Below are positions 1-11,567 of a stretch of 64,000 nt of DNA, one piece after another. Position numbers and translations under genes: made by a program. The DNA lies in contig CM074856.1 of assembly GCA_037501455.1 (NCBI GenBank), positions 51,055,001-51,119,000 of the forward strand, given 5' to 3'. The DNA comes from Lantana camara (lineage: Eukaryota > Streptophyta > Magnoliopsida > Lamiales > Verbenaceae). Positions within the stretch are counted from its first letter, which is position 1. Each line of letters begins with the position of its first letter. The notes below the pieces were generated by a model. It was not told the DNA's origin. It saw only the letters and a program-made list of their open reading frames with translations, and ran no database searches.

Positions 1-440
1 CAATTTTATAAACCCTTATGTATTGCATTCTTATGTGAACAACATGCTTATATGTGACTTTTAGTGCTTTAAGGGGGAATTCTCTATCTTTTACTTACCT
101 TCCTATTCATTTTTCGAGCCTACTTTGCTCATCTTGTCACTCGAATCCTGGAGTTTTATAACTCATGTTTTCCAATAATTTGAACTTGTTTTCCAAGGTT
201 CAGAATCCTTTCTTCAACATTAGGGGCATTTTGGGAACTTACAGTTAAAAGTTACTTTTCATCCTTAAAATGAGATTTTGATTCGGACATCTTTTGCTAC
301 CCAAATTTATAGTCAAATCGATCTTTGAGTCGATACGAATCTATTGGTATCATTCTTGACATCAAAATCTATTTCAAACTTTATTTTAAAGGAAACGTTT
401 ACGAAAAACCCTACTTACTATTCCTACAAAGAACGGTTTT
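1..440 (+). repeat. Old LTR-like sequence, left piece
   Basis: No gene is visible. This AT-rich stretch is the left flank of the solo LTR that begins at 441, and it continues at 3861 once that LTR and one copy of its duplicated GTTTT are removed. Together with 3861-5102 and 7723-9359 it looks like a decayed long LTR (a promoter-like TATA and a pyrimidine-rich leader lie near 4.43 kb). Its own ends were not found, so the family assignment is an inference. Confidence 0.4.
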
Positions 441-3400
441 TGTGACACCCCGTTTCCTAATAAGTCAGGTACGCGTGCCACGCGTGTGAGTTTTGAGATT
501 TAGGATTTATTTAATTTCAATTCTTGTGAATTATATGATTATAAATCCTCCTTTCGTGAGTTTGATTACGTGAGTTATGTATTTAAATTTCCCGAGCATG
601 ATTTATGAGTTTAATTATTTCTAATTTGAGAATTTGCATGCCTAATCGATCTTTATTGCAACATTATGAAATTTGTGTACTTAATTGATATGCTTTAAGG
701 ACTGAATTATAACATCTATGAAACTTAATACCTAATTGCATCCATTTAAATTTCATAAGGACTTGAGTGCAATTTCCCTTTTCTCTCCCCTTCCTTTCAC
801 GATGTATCACATATATACACCTATACATACATCTCTTTCATTTTTTTCTTCACACACAAGACACAAACCCTTCCAATCTCTTTCTCACTCCTTCTCGATT
901 GAACAAGACAAGTAAAATACAAAGGAATTCCTTCATTTTCTTCAAGAAACCAAGCTCCATACTTCTTCCTCTCCATTCTCTTCTTCTTCTCAACAAGGTA
1001 AGCCATGTGTTTATATATATATTTGATGTATTTGTATAATGTTAGGGTTTATGATTCCAAGGAATTCCATGTCATATTATGAAGCAATTTAGTTTCATGC
1101 ATATATAACTTGAATTCATAGATTTTGAACTTGGGTGATCACTTGAACTTTAAGGGTTCTGTGGTTGAATTTGAATGGATCAAAGCATGTTTCTTTGGAT
1201 TAAATGTGGCCTAAATAATATATTTGAGCTATATACATGTTGTGTAATCTTTTTTGGAGTGTTTTGGTTGAGTTTTAGGTTGGTAACATGCATTTTGGCC
1301 TTACCTCTCGAGCATGCCCTGTTTTTACTTCGAGTTTGCTGCTGTAGAAGGATCAACGGGCGTAGATTTTGACCCACGGTCGTGGATTTGTGTCCAGAGA
1401 CCTGGAGGTCTTCCCAAGGGCATGGATTTTTACGAAGGAAAAATCCATGGCCATGGATCATTCCCTATTTTCTGTCTGAGTTTGTTTTGTTCTGTTTACC
1501 CCTAAAACGTACTCCGATTGGCCTGAATTTTGAACCATAAGAAACCTATTGAAGTCTAGAACATTCTCCAATTTGAATAACCTTAAAATCCTTTGTGGTT
1601 TGTGAGATATGATCGTTTGAAAATTGTGTCACCACTTTGCCGAAATTCTGCATTTATCCAACTTCAAACCTACGCCATTTTCACCTCGCTTTGAACCACG
1701 ATTCGAGCCACATACCATTGAAAAGATATACTTGTATAGTTTCATTTCTAATAAACAAAACTTAATTCTCACTTCTAGAACTCGAGATATCTTCAATTAT
1801 CTACAGCTTGCGCATTTCCGAAAACTATCAACTTTCGCCAAAATCCATTTCCTTGCGTTCCTTTCACCCCCTTGACCTCCGTATGTGTTTTAATTGATCT
1901 CTTGTGCCTCAAAGTTGTATTTATGATATTAATTGATTATTGAATGATATGTTATGACATGCTTATGAACTTTATGGCTTGAGTTATGTTGGACAAACGT
2001 GACATATATGCATAAACGTTTAAGTAGTATAATGTGACTCTTCTCTTTTCTTGTTACCAATGTATTCCCTATGTGTTTAATGAATTCCTTGCACCTCTAG
2101 TTGATTCATATGCATTGTAAACATGTTGATATGTGTGTTATCATTACTGTTTTAAGGATATGACTCGATTTGATACGATTCATGGAAGATATGGAATTAA
2201 TGAACTTCAAACCTTCATGTATTGATTAAACTTGAACGAATTGCTCATTTATGTGTTTATAATGCCTTAATTGTGCACATGAACATCTTCATAACATGTT
2301 ATTGTCTCATATGCACATTATATCATGTTCATTGCATTGTCGTGCGTCATTTATGGTTCATATGGAGTCTTGAGTCTCAGGTATGCACCGTGTTACTTCT
2401 TGTACAGTTCTCTCCAGGGTGGAGACTTGCCGGTTCATAGGCTACTTTCAAGTCTTCCTTTCTTCTTGGTCTTGTTCGGTAAGGTGTAACCAGGTGGGTT
2501 TCTCTACTATTAGCTATCTCGACCCGATATATATCCAATATGAAAAGCTTTGAGCCAAGTTATGATGTATATATTTATATATATCGAGTCTTTGAAGAGT
2601 CAATGATTTTAAACGTAAAGCCCTTTCTTTATTGAATACCCTACCTAATGTTTTGGTGAGTAATGATTGATTGCACTGAATGGGGGCCCTGGGACTTGGT
2701 ACACGTGGCTAACTGGGGAAGCAAGGGGTGACGGGGATCCCGTTCACTAGTTCCACCAAACTACGGCGATACCGGCCCTCGCTAGGAGGTTAGCGAGGAA
2801 TGGGAACAGGGCTTTGGGGCTTCATGGACCCGTCTAGCCATAATGAATGGGAAACGCGTCCCGTGGGATGGTACACATCAGCGGGGACAAGACCCCTGGT
2901 GGGTCGGTACATAGCAGCCAGGTGGGCAATATCGACGGGTGGGAAGGTACACCTCATCCAAAGAAGCGTTTCCAACCGGAGAAAAAAGGGAGCAATTGCT
3001 TATGCAATGAATGACTGATTATGAACGAATAAAAATGATTAAATGATAATGAATGATTGATTATGAATGATAATGAACGATTGATTATGATTGAACGAAT
3101 GTTTCTTGATCACTAACGAATGTATGAATGAATAATGCACACACGAGGAGAAGGTTGGAGAATTCGCCCACTCGCCAAGCTCACGTATTGACCCAATGAA
3201 TGAATGAAAGAATTGATTGTTGTAATCCCGAGCGTTATTTTCTTTGTTTTATCCACTTGGGAAATATCTTAAAACCTCGCACGAGATTATAACTTACACG
3301 TGTGGGTGTTTAAATTCTGTAATATTATTATATTATGCCCCGTTTTATACCCACCAGTCTCCTATAAACTGAATCCGGCTTTGTTTCAGTTTTCTTTTGC

Positions 3401-3860
3401 AGGTGTGGGAGTGCTAGGCAGGAACTCGAGTCTGTCAAGTCTTGTAGTTAAGTCTGAGTCACTTCACACGCATATTGTAAAATGAATAAATTATACGAAG
3501 AATATATGAATGATTATGATTATATTATATTGATTCGGGATAGGCTTCTAGGGATAGATTGAACCCGTGTAGTATGATTTTCTATTTATGATTTAGGTTG
3601 AACTTTCAGGACTAGATATTTATGCTAGTTGAACCGGTTACTTATTGCCTATAATGTGATTAATTATATGTTTTGCTTTCGCACGTGCATTTATATTATC
3701 GAGTTGCTTATTTGGTTTCGAGGTTTTAGCTCCCGCCTAGCATAGCGAGTGAGTGAGTCCCTGTTCGCCGTGACTTGGCACGTGTATGGACTTTCCATTT
3801 CATATAGGGGTCGAGTCTCGAGGGGGAGGGGGATACGGTGTCTCGTGCTCGGGCGCTACA
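441..3860 (+). mobile_element. Solo LTR, 3.4 kb, probable Gypsy (chromovirus-like)
   Basis: It begins TGTGACACCCCG and ends GGGCGCTACA, so it has TG...CA termini. GTTTT stands on both sides (436-440 and 3861-3865), a 5-bp target-site duplication. No gag or pol sequence is attached, so this is a solo LTR left by LTR-LTR recombination. Positions 780-1000 hold a pyrimidine-rich leader ending in a GTAAGCC splice-donor-like site, so transcription probably runs on the plus strand. The LTR at 11568-14626 is a diverged relative in reverse orientation: both start TGTGA(C/T)ACCCCG and share an internal stretch with conserved translated similarity (1741-1850 against about 13195-13300). Long LTRs with this start are familiar from plant Tekay/Del chromoviruses; that assignment is from general knowledge. 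Confidence 0.85.
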
Positions 3861-5102
3861 GTTTTTCGTTCGGAGAACTTTTACTATTCAAATTTTCAGT
3901 CAAAACACTCCTTGATTTATTTCAAGACTTTTGAGATACATTACAACCCGTAATTCAAACCCTAGCTCAAATTTTAAAGAAAACATTTTATAAACGAGTT
4001 TACTATTCATTTTACATAACTAATTTTTTATCTGTAAAACGTTTCATAGTCAATATTGGGCTTAAAACGATCCGTGATTTATTTTATGCTTTTTAACATT
4101 AGCCGGACTTTCAAATCATCTCCGAGAGTCATCTTTCATTCTTATTTTATCAAAGGATCAAAGTCATTGTTCACCCTAGTTAATGTAAAACGTCAATTTC
4201 CTTCCTGCGGATATTTGTTTCGAAGCTAATTTTTATCCGATTACAATGGGTATTTTTTCAGCCACTTATCCTCGAGTTTAAGATGTTAAATTACCAAAAT
4301 ATCCTTTATTTCCTAATTTATAATTATTTTTCAAAGCTTAATTCCTTCTAGAATATGCAAGTGGAAGACTTGTTAGATGTTCTCCTACCCTTACAACTTT
4401 CACAATTACATAGTGAGGGGTTTCCCAACACCTATAAATATCCCCTTCATTCCTCATTTCATCTTGCACCAAAGTTGTATTGACAACACCCATTCTCCCT
4501 CTTTCCCCTTCTTGGTCGAGTCCCCCCTCCCCCCCAAGCTAGGTTAGATGTTTTTTTTTTTATACTATAGTTTTATGTTTAGGTTGGGTCTTAGGGACTT
4601 TTCTAAGCCATATAGGAGTTTAATTTATGCTTTTATTATATAGTTTTTATGATATGTTTTGTTAGTTGTAGTTTATGATTTAATTGTTTATGATATGCTA
4701 TGAAATGTTATGAAATACTTTAGTATATGGTATGAGCATGCTTTAGGGTTGTTATATGTTGAAGATTGGTGTATGTTTATAATATTTGAATTATGTTCAA
4801 ACATGTTAGATAATGGAATACTAATCTATGAACAATTATGTCATAACTTGTCACATATTGTTATTTAATTTAAATTGTTACATGTTATATGTTTAATGCT
4901 CATTCTATGCTATGCTCTATGATATGATATGATCTTACATTGTTACATGATTCATATGATATTTGAGCTTATGTTAGGTATGGATTAATGGAATAGAACT
5001 CAACTTTATGTTATATCCTTAAATAGTGTCAAAACTTATAACCTAAGATAGAATAGTGCTTCATAACCTTAGTTTATACTTTAATTAGACCTTGTAACCT
5101 TA
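3861..5102 (+). repeat. Old LTR-like sequence, middle piece
   Basis: This is the right flank of the first solo LTR and the left flank of the Harbinger element. It has a promoter-like arrangement: CCTATAAATA at 4431-4440, then a CT-rich leader through about 4550, then an AT-rich intron-like tract. No open gene is visible. It reads as U3-R-U5 of a decayed LTR on the plus strand, but no termini were found. Confidence 0.45.
4431..4440 (+). promoter_or_regulatory. TATA box of a decayed LTR promoter
   Basis: CCTATAAATA is followed by a C/T-rich leader of about 110 bp, the usual layout of a plant LTR promoter. No intact downstream gene exists, so any activity would come from a relic. Confidence 0.4.
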
Positions 5103-7722
5103 GGCCGTGTTTACTTTCATAAAAAACTCATATTTAGTGGGCCTGACCCACGTTAACTGTTGTTTACTTTTAATGGACCTCAGCCTGTGTGGGCGGCGTG
5201 AGAATTCATGATGGTGGAACACACCAATTTGCCGTGTTTATTTGCTGCCCATTTTAACATAAGTGGGGAACTTACTTTCATGTCCAATATTACCAGTTAA
5301 TTACAGACATTGCCATTGGATTTTTGAGGTTCTTTTTTGTCTGCGCCATTCTTTTGCAGAAAAGATGGTGAATTTTTTTTTGTTGGGGTGCCACCATCAC
5401 CGCTATCTCTCCCACCTCCACCATCACCGCCTGCCATCACTAGATAAGATCCGCTGTTGCCGCCAAGATGCGCACCTCCACAACCAGATCAGCACTCCAC
5501 CGCCAAGAAAAATCAGTTCCACACCCATCACCACCGATGTCCAAGCCGAGAAAGGAAAGTCTGCACATCCCCTCCCAGACGACACAGCGCTGCTGCTGTA
5601 AATCTTCGAAAGCGGTAAATCTTGCGCGATTCTCTATTCAAAATTAATATTTGGTTTTGGTTTAATGTTGAATTGAAGGCTTATTTCTGGGTAATAGTAT
5701 GAGGCATTGGCTTGGTTGTGGAGTGGTTAAGGTTTTTTTTTCCAAAGTTTCTTTTTTCTGCTCGGTAGCATGGTAAGTAAAATTATTATTTTTTTCTCTT
5801 CTGAAATTGATATCTTCATTAATTAATTTGTTTGTGAAAAATCTAGAAATTAGTGTTGCAGAATGAGATAGGAGTTAGGAGCACAAGTTTGAGTCATTGA
5901 AAGAATGAGATAGGATCATGTTATGGTCTTCTTTAGTGTTTCAATTGATAAATCATTATGGTAAGCTGCTACTTTTGTTTTTTTGGATATATGTACATAT
6001 AGTAGAATGTAATTTGATTCGGGGACAGGTATTAGTAGGTTGAATGGATTGGTTGGATCTTTGTATATATGTGGAAACTAACTCAGCCCAATAAACAATT
6101 TTCGCCCAGTTTTGATTTCCTCTGTGTTTGACTCTGATTTTGGGTGTTTGGATTATTATGTCATTTCTTGATAATTGAGGTTTTAGAAATTGAGATAATT
6201 AAGATTTTAGATTTTAATGGAGTTTGAGCAAGTTTGTGTAGGAGTGGAGTTTTCTTCATTGATCTTCAGTCTGATAATAGACTTTAGTTTAGGCGTAGCT
6301 GCTTTTTTACTGCACTACCATGTGGTTTCTAATTTTTGTTCTTTTGATTCTTCTGTTTTGTGATAGAATTCCATTGATGTAGATCCTGTTTTCTGACAGC
6401 ATAATTTGGAAATAATTCAAAATTTGTTCAATAATTCTTCATTTTTTTTCTTTTTAGCCTAAGCTTTTTTGCCTTGATTAAAATTTGATTCATGTTCACT
6501 TTCATACGTATAGAAATCAATGATGCACTTTGCCAAGTCTTCCTATGCTGAAAAATTGCACACTGAAAATTCTTGGTGCCCTTCTGCCTATAATTTAAAA
6601 TGACACTCATTTTTCTTGAACTGTACATGTATGTAGGTCAGCGATATGCTCTACAACCAGGCATCCATCCTGGATCAAGTTTCATTCTCTTCTAATGGAA
6701 TCAAAGATGCTCAACAAACTGTATGTTTTGAGACCTTCAATGTGATCAGTTTGAAAGTACACTTTCTGCGTCACTCCTTTTTCCCTTGGTTTTTTTCCCC
6801 TCTTAGGTGATGATATGGGAAAATCTAATGTTCTATCTCTTTTGTTTTTATTTATGGTGTTTGTCTATTCATGATCTTCTAATGCTTATGAGCTTCAGTA
6901 AATGTCAAAATTTTATTTTACAATTTAAAACATTGATTTAGTTGATATATGAACTGAATAGCTTATGTTTCCTTCTTTTATAGCTGAGATTTGACTAAAG
7001 TCTTTGTCAAATATAACAGTTATTTGTGATTGTCAATGTCATGAGTTATAAAAAAAATGTGTGCTGTTAACTTAAGAAAAGAAATTTTGTTTTGTGAGTT
7101 TGTTTGGCTGGTCTAATATTTGCATGTAGCTTTATTTGCACATTTGAAGTTGGAAACGTCTTTATGTGTCATATTTATATTCTCAGATGCTTCTTATGGC
7201 TCAAGTTAGTCTACGACTAATTCTGCTGCGTTCTTTTCTTCAGATGTCTTCATTGAAATTAACTAACAAAGAGCTTAAAGGAATGATGGAGACTGAAGAT
7301 TCATTAGATGTTTGCATTGAAATCGGCAAACAAAGAGCTTAAAGGAATGATGAAGACTGAAGATTCAAGACATAGATGCTTGTATCGTATTTTTGACATT
7401 TGTTGCATTATATGACAAATGATGTTTTATTGGATAATGTTGAATTGATTATTGATAAAAGGATTTGATGTTTATTATAGAACTTGCAAGATGAAATGAT
7501 GGATCTCATGGATGTGAGCAATGCAAATGAGTAATGAGATTCACGAAGATGGTTTAAAAAGATAAAGGGTAAAATGGTATTTTATCCCAATCTTCCTTGA
7601 TCAAACATAAAAAGTAAACAACAATAATATGTAAAACATGAGTATTGACATGAAACGTAAATGCACGTTATCTTACTATCACCAACATGCATAAACATGT
7701 CTTTGAAAGTAAACGTGTGGCC
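5103..7722 (+). mobile_element. Non-autonomous PIF/Harbinger element carrying a host gene fragment
   Basis: The left end reads GGCCGTGTTTACTTTCA and the right end, reverse-complemented, reads GGCCACACGTTTACTTTCA. The trinucleotide TTA flanks both ends (5100-5102 and 7723-7725). GGCC-type termini with a TTA duplication are hallmarks of the PIF/Harbinger (Tourist-like) superfamily. Subterminal TTGTTTACTTT motifs occur near both ends in inverted orientation. No transposase is present. Instead the 2.6-kb interior holds exons with intact splice signals that match VPS60 (6638-7534), plus GC-richer sequence at 5385-5600 that may come from a 5-prime leader. This is the architecture of a gene-capturing ('Pack') element. 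The open frame at 5263-5601 has no recognisable domain. Confidence 0.8.
6638..7534 (+). pseudogene. VPS60: Captured fragment of VPS60 (ESCRT-III, CHMP5-like)
   Basis: Three exon pieces are recognisable with canonical splice borders. Exon a (about 6638-6720, followed by GTATG) encodes DMLYNQASILDQVSF and GIKDAQQT. Exon b starts after CAG at 7244 and encodes MSSLKLTNKELKGMM. Exon c starts after TAG at 7481 and encodes LQDEMMDLMDVSN. These match the middle of plant VPS60, an ESCRT-III subunit that acts with LIP5/VPS4 in multivesicular-body membrane scission. The copy is broken: exon b contains a local duplication of about 65 bp (7254-7375) with a frameshift, and exon c runs into a stop at 7532-7534 after a short insertion. 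The introns are retained, so capture was from genomic DNA rather than mRNA. The N- and C-terminal parts of the protein are absent. Family identification is from memory of the conserved protein. Confidence 0.8.
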
Positions 7723-9359
7723 TTAGGTTATACCTTTAACATAGATCACACTTGCTTATAACAACTCAATCTTCAACCATAGGTTATAATCGAGATCATA
7801 ATTTGAATTAGGGTGTGAGTGTGGTGTGTGCATGGCACGCGTGTATGTGTGTGGATTTGACCCAACCGCTTTGACCCGATATGTGAATAGTAACTATGAA
7901 TAGTAACCTTGAATAGTACTTTTAAATAGTAAAAATGAAATAAAATTTGGGATTTATAATTAGATGTTTGCACTTAGGGTTTTCAAATCCGGGGTCTAAA
8001 ATATCTTTTCAAAAATCTGTTTTCTTTCGTGGACTTGTTTCATAATCTTAAGGTTACATTAGGATTCATAATTTGACTAATACCTAATCGATTTTAGTAA
8101 GACCGTAGTCCCACGTTAAAGAACAATTCACTTTATCCTTTTCCTTTGGGTGTTACCTTATTCTAATACATGGTATTACTCTCTTGTGTTACCTATTCCT
8201 ATTTGACGTCAAGCATTCATATACATCATGGTAGAGTCAGTCTTAGTTTTTAAGCTCACTTTAGCACATCGCTTACAGGAGTTAAGTTTGAGCACTGAAT
8301 AATCATACTACGCACCTATTGTTATCGCTAGGTGAGGTTAAACTATTTCAACTGGAACCATGATTATACTTATAGTATCAAATGTTTTCAAAATCAACAC
8401 CTAGTTCTTTCAAAACCCTACTTTAAACTATTCTCTTATCGGGACAACTCTCTCAAAGATCAATTTTTTCTGCCTCATTTATTATTCAAATAATCACATC
8501 CATTTATTCAAAACCATTACATTTATTACTCAACATTATCACATCATTTATTCAAAGTCATTCATTAACTTCATTATATTCAAGCATTAGGATTTACTCC
8601 GGATGCTCATTCATATGCAAGTATTATCATTATTATTACTGCCCAGCGGTTATGTGTGGAAGTGATGCTCGAGAGGTGAGCGCCAACGACATCACTAATA
8701 GCCGCCGCTACAATTAGACAATTGATACCGATTTTAATCGGAGGTCGGTTAAATCAGGACAATTATTGGGAAAGGACCACAAATATTTTCCCTTAGCATT
8801 GTTATAGGTCCAACACCGCCAATCATTCATTGTTTTTGAGGAGTAAAGGATGGATAAGCCTAGCTTGCGGGCATTAACATTTATAACTATTGGTTCATAT
8901 CTCTCAAAGTTATCCTTGCCCCATCCCGTTTTATGAAAATTATATAAACCAAATCATGTCATTATGTGTGCATGTGTCACATCATTGTTTTCAAAATAAA
9001 TGCTTTCATAAAATCTTTATCTTTCAAGTTATTCTTCAAGATATACTTTATCGTTCAAATAACCTTTTACCTTAAAAGTACTTCTTTAAAGTAATCCCCC
9101 ACTTAGTCACTTTGACTAATACCTCTCCCGTTTTCTAGCCTTATGGTTCTAGGTCTTGTAGCCATGTTCTAGAGGTATCTTGAAGCTTTAGAATGTTTAT
9201 TTTTGTTCAAGTCAGGACTTTATGTTATTAATTTATTTGGTGTCCTGCATTATGAATTATGGTTCCATTTATTCCTAGCCTTATTATTTACTATAATATG
9301 ATTAAAATGCTACTTATTTGATGCTCCTGTGATATAGTCCAATATTTATAGTATCATTA
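7723..9359 (+). repeat. Old LTR-like sequence, right piece
   Basis: No gene is present. The stretch resumes the sequence interrupted by the Harbinger element and includes G/C-richer patches (8640-8880) that resemble, in layout, the 2680-2960 section of the neighbouring solo LTR. I interpret it as the 3-prime part of a decayed long LTR and possibly some internal sequence. No exact termini or target duplication were seen. Confidence 0.4.
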
Positions 9360-9617
9360 CCTATAAAGCACGTACACTTCAAATTTTAACTTAGTGTAGT
9401 GTCGGACATGGACACTGCTCCCACACGTGTCCGACATGGCAAAATGTGCCCAAAAATTAAAAAAAATCCGACATGCCGTGGACACGGCTAAGACATGTGT
9501 CCGGCATGGCTCAGAAGCGGCGTGATACGTGTCCGACACGGGCAGGACACTCCGAAGCAAAAAATTCAAAAAAAAATAATAATAAATTAAAGATTTGAAG
9601 TGTACGTGCTTTATAGG
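9360..9617. mobile_element. Small TIR element (MITE-like), 258 bp
   Basis: The 24-bp terminal inverted repeats match exactly: CCTATAAAGCACGTACACTT at 9360 continues to 9383 and its complement occupies 9594-9617. The interior has several GTGTCCGACATGG-like words in both orientations. No convincing target-site duplication flanks it, so the superfamily is unknown. Confidence 0.65.
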
Positions 9618-9703
9618 AAAATGTTGAATTGGAAATGGTGTATGTTATTTGAATTTGTAGTATTGAATACTTTTATGAATATTTTATTTTATATAAATTA
9701 ATA

Positions 9704-10105
9704 GAGATAAAGATTTCCGTCCATCCGAACTATGACCCTTTTGGCATTTCACCATCCCAACTATTTTTCACCCCAAACCGCCATCTAAACTTTCAATTCC
9801 TGACAAACCACCATCCCACAGCGGTTTTGACCCTTTTTTGAGCGGTTTTGACCCTTTTTTCAACGGTTTTGGATGTTTTAACACATGTAAATATGTCTCT
9901 CTTTGTTATTTTTCCATAGATAATGTGTTAAAACATCCAAAACCGCTGAAAAAAGAGTCAAAACCGCTCAAAAAAGGGTCAAAACCGCTGTGGGATGGTG
10001 GTTTGTCAGGAATTGAAAGTTTAGATGGCGGTTTCGGGTGAAAAATAGTTGGGATGGTGAAATGCCAAAAGGGTCATAGTTCGGATGGACGAAAATCTTT
10101 ATCTC
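9704..10105. mobile_element. Hairpin (foldback) element with 9-bp TSD, 402 bp
   Basis: The left arm from GAGATAAAGATTT and the right arm ending AAATCTTTATCTC are complementary over most of the element, leaving a short loop near 9890-9930. AAATTAATA flanks both ends (9695-9703 and 10106-10114), a perfect 9-bp duplication. That length is typical of Mutator-like transposition. No coding capacity is evident. The flank is AT-rich, so some chance similarity must be allowed for. Confidence 0.75.
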
Positions 10106-10476
10106 AAATTAATATATATATATATATATATAATTTTTTATTTATATATAATATAGTCGTGTCGTGTCCTAAATTTTTAAAAAAATTTGTGCCGCCATGT
10201 CCATGTCGTGTCGTGTTCGCGACGACCGTGTTTGTGCATCATTGATCATTACTTGTCTTTTCTGCTTTATGCATGCCTTAATTGTTTACTCAACGTACTC
10301 ATTACCTGTCACCACCACGCATGAATTTAAAATTTTTAAATTTTACTTATTTGCGCTTTATAATCATATTGTTGAGCATTGTTACCTTTATTACCATTAT
10401 CAACTGTTCGCCGATGTATTTGTTGAATGATCATCATTTGATGAGTGCAACGGTGCGGGGGTTGGAGCGTTCCTCT

Positions 10477-10478
<2 letters not shown>

Positions 10479-10528
<50 letters not shown>
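10479..10528. repeat. (AT)25 microsatellite
   Basis: An uninterrupted AT dinucleotide run of about 50 bp. Confidence 0.95.
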
Positions 10529-10530
<2 letters not shown>

Positions 10531-11147
10531 AGTGGAGCGCTATAAATTTACTAAGTTAGTTTGCAATAAAACGTGATAGAAGAGGGGTGAGATGTGGTGA
10601 TAAATTGTTTATCCTATAAAAAGTGTAAGATGAATAATCAACATTTTATCCAATATAATTTTGAATCATATATCAATTCCAAACTTATAAAATTACTAAT
10701 AAATATAAATTTAATTATAATTATTAATCTAATTATTCTTAATGTTACAAAATAAACATGTTCTATGGGTGAAGGCTGATTACTAGTAGAAAAATGACAT
10801 AAATAATTTATTTTTTAAAATCTTTTAATTTGTAGTTTTAATATACTATATACTCTTCTCAATATTTATTCAATCATGGGTTTCAAATATTAATTTTGAT
10901 ATTCGTACTTGCATTCAGTAATCTAGAATTCAAGTCCTCATATCCTCAACTCTTTTCTCTTATCTATCTACTAGCAACGGGTGCACGACATTAATCTTGC
11001 TCTCGCAAATATAATTTAAGATGTAATTCAATGGTTTTTATGCAAATATATTATATATATATTATATATATATAATATAATTTCTTTCTAAAAAAGACAC
11101 TCGTTCTTTAAATATTTAATGATGTACAATATTTTTAATTATGTTTT
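10529..11147. other. AT-rich intergenic sequence, nothing recognised
   Basis: No open frame, inverted repeat or known motif stands out apart from short AT runs near 11045-11085. Confidence 0.6.
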
Positions 11148-11567
11148 GAATCCTTAGACTTGAGGTTCTGTAATGTCTCATATGAGCTAACTCTGTAATC
11201 TTTGATATAGGCTCAAAAGGGTCTCGCCATATAGACACCTGAACCACGGCCTAAGTTGGGATTACACAAGTGGCATATGAAGAATTAGTAGAATCGATAA
11301 AGGACCTACACTTGTTAAGAATAAAAATGATCTTTTACTAATTAAGTTGTTCGTAGTCCATTAAACATTAAACCCTTGGCCAAGGTGGATAAAAGATCAA
11401 GACATCTAGAAAATAGGGTTTTCTAGGATTGAGATCGAAATGGATATGAAACGAACTTAACTTTAAAGATCAAGAATATTTAGGCTCTAAGAATATTCCC
11501 ATGCCTTAGTTCATGATTTGGAGATGGAGTTGTAGGAGGATCATATTTCACTGATTGGCATTGACTG

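Noticed and set aside
5263..5601. 112-residue frame in the Harbinger element as a transposase or host protein
   Set aside because: H/P-rich translation without any domain; more likely part of a captured leader.
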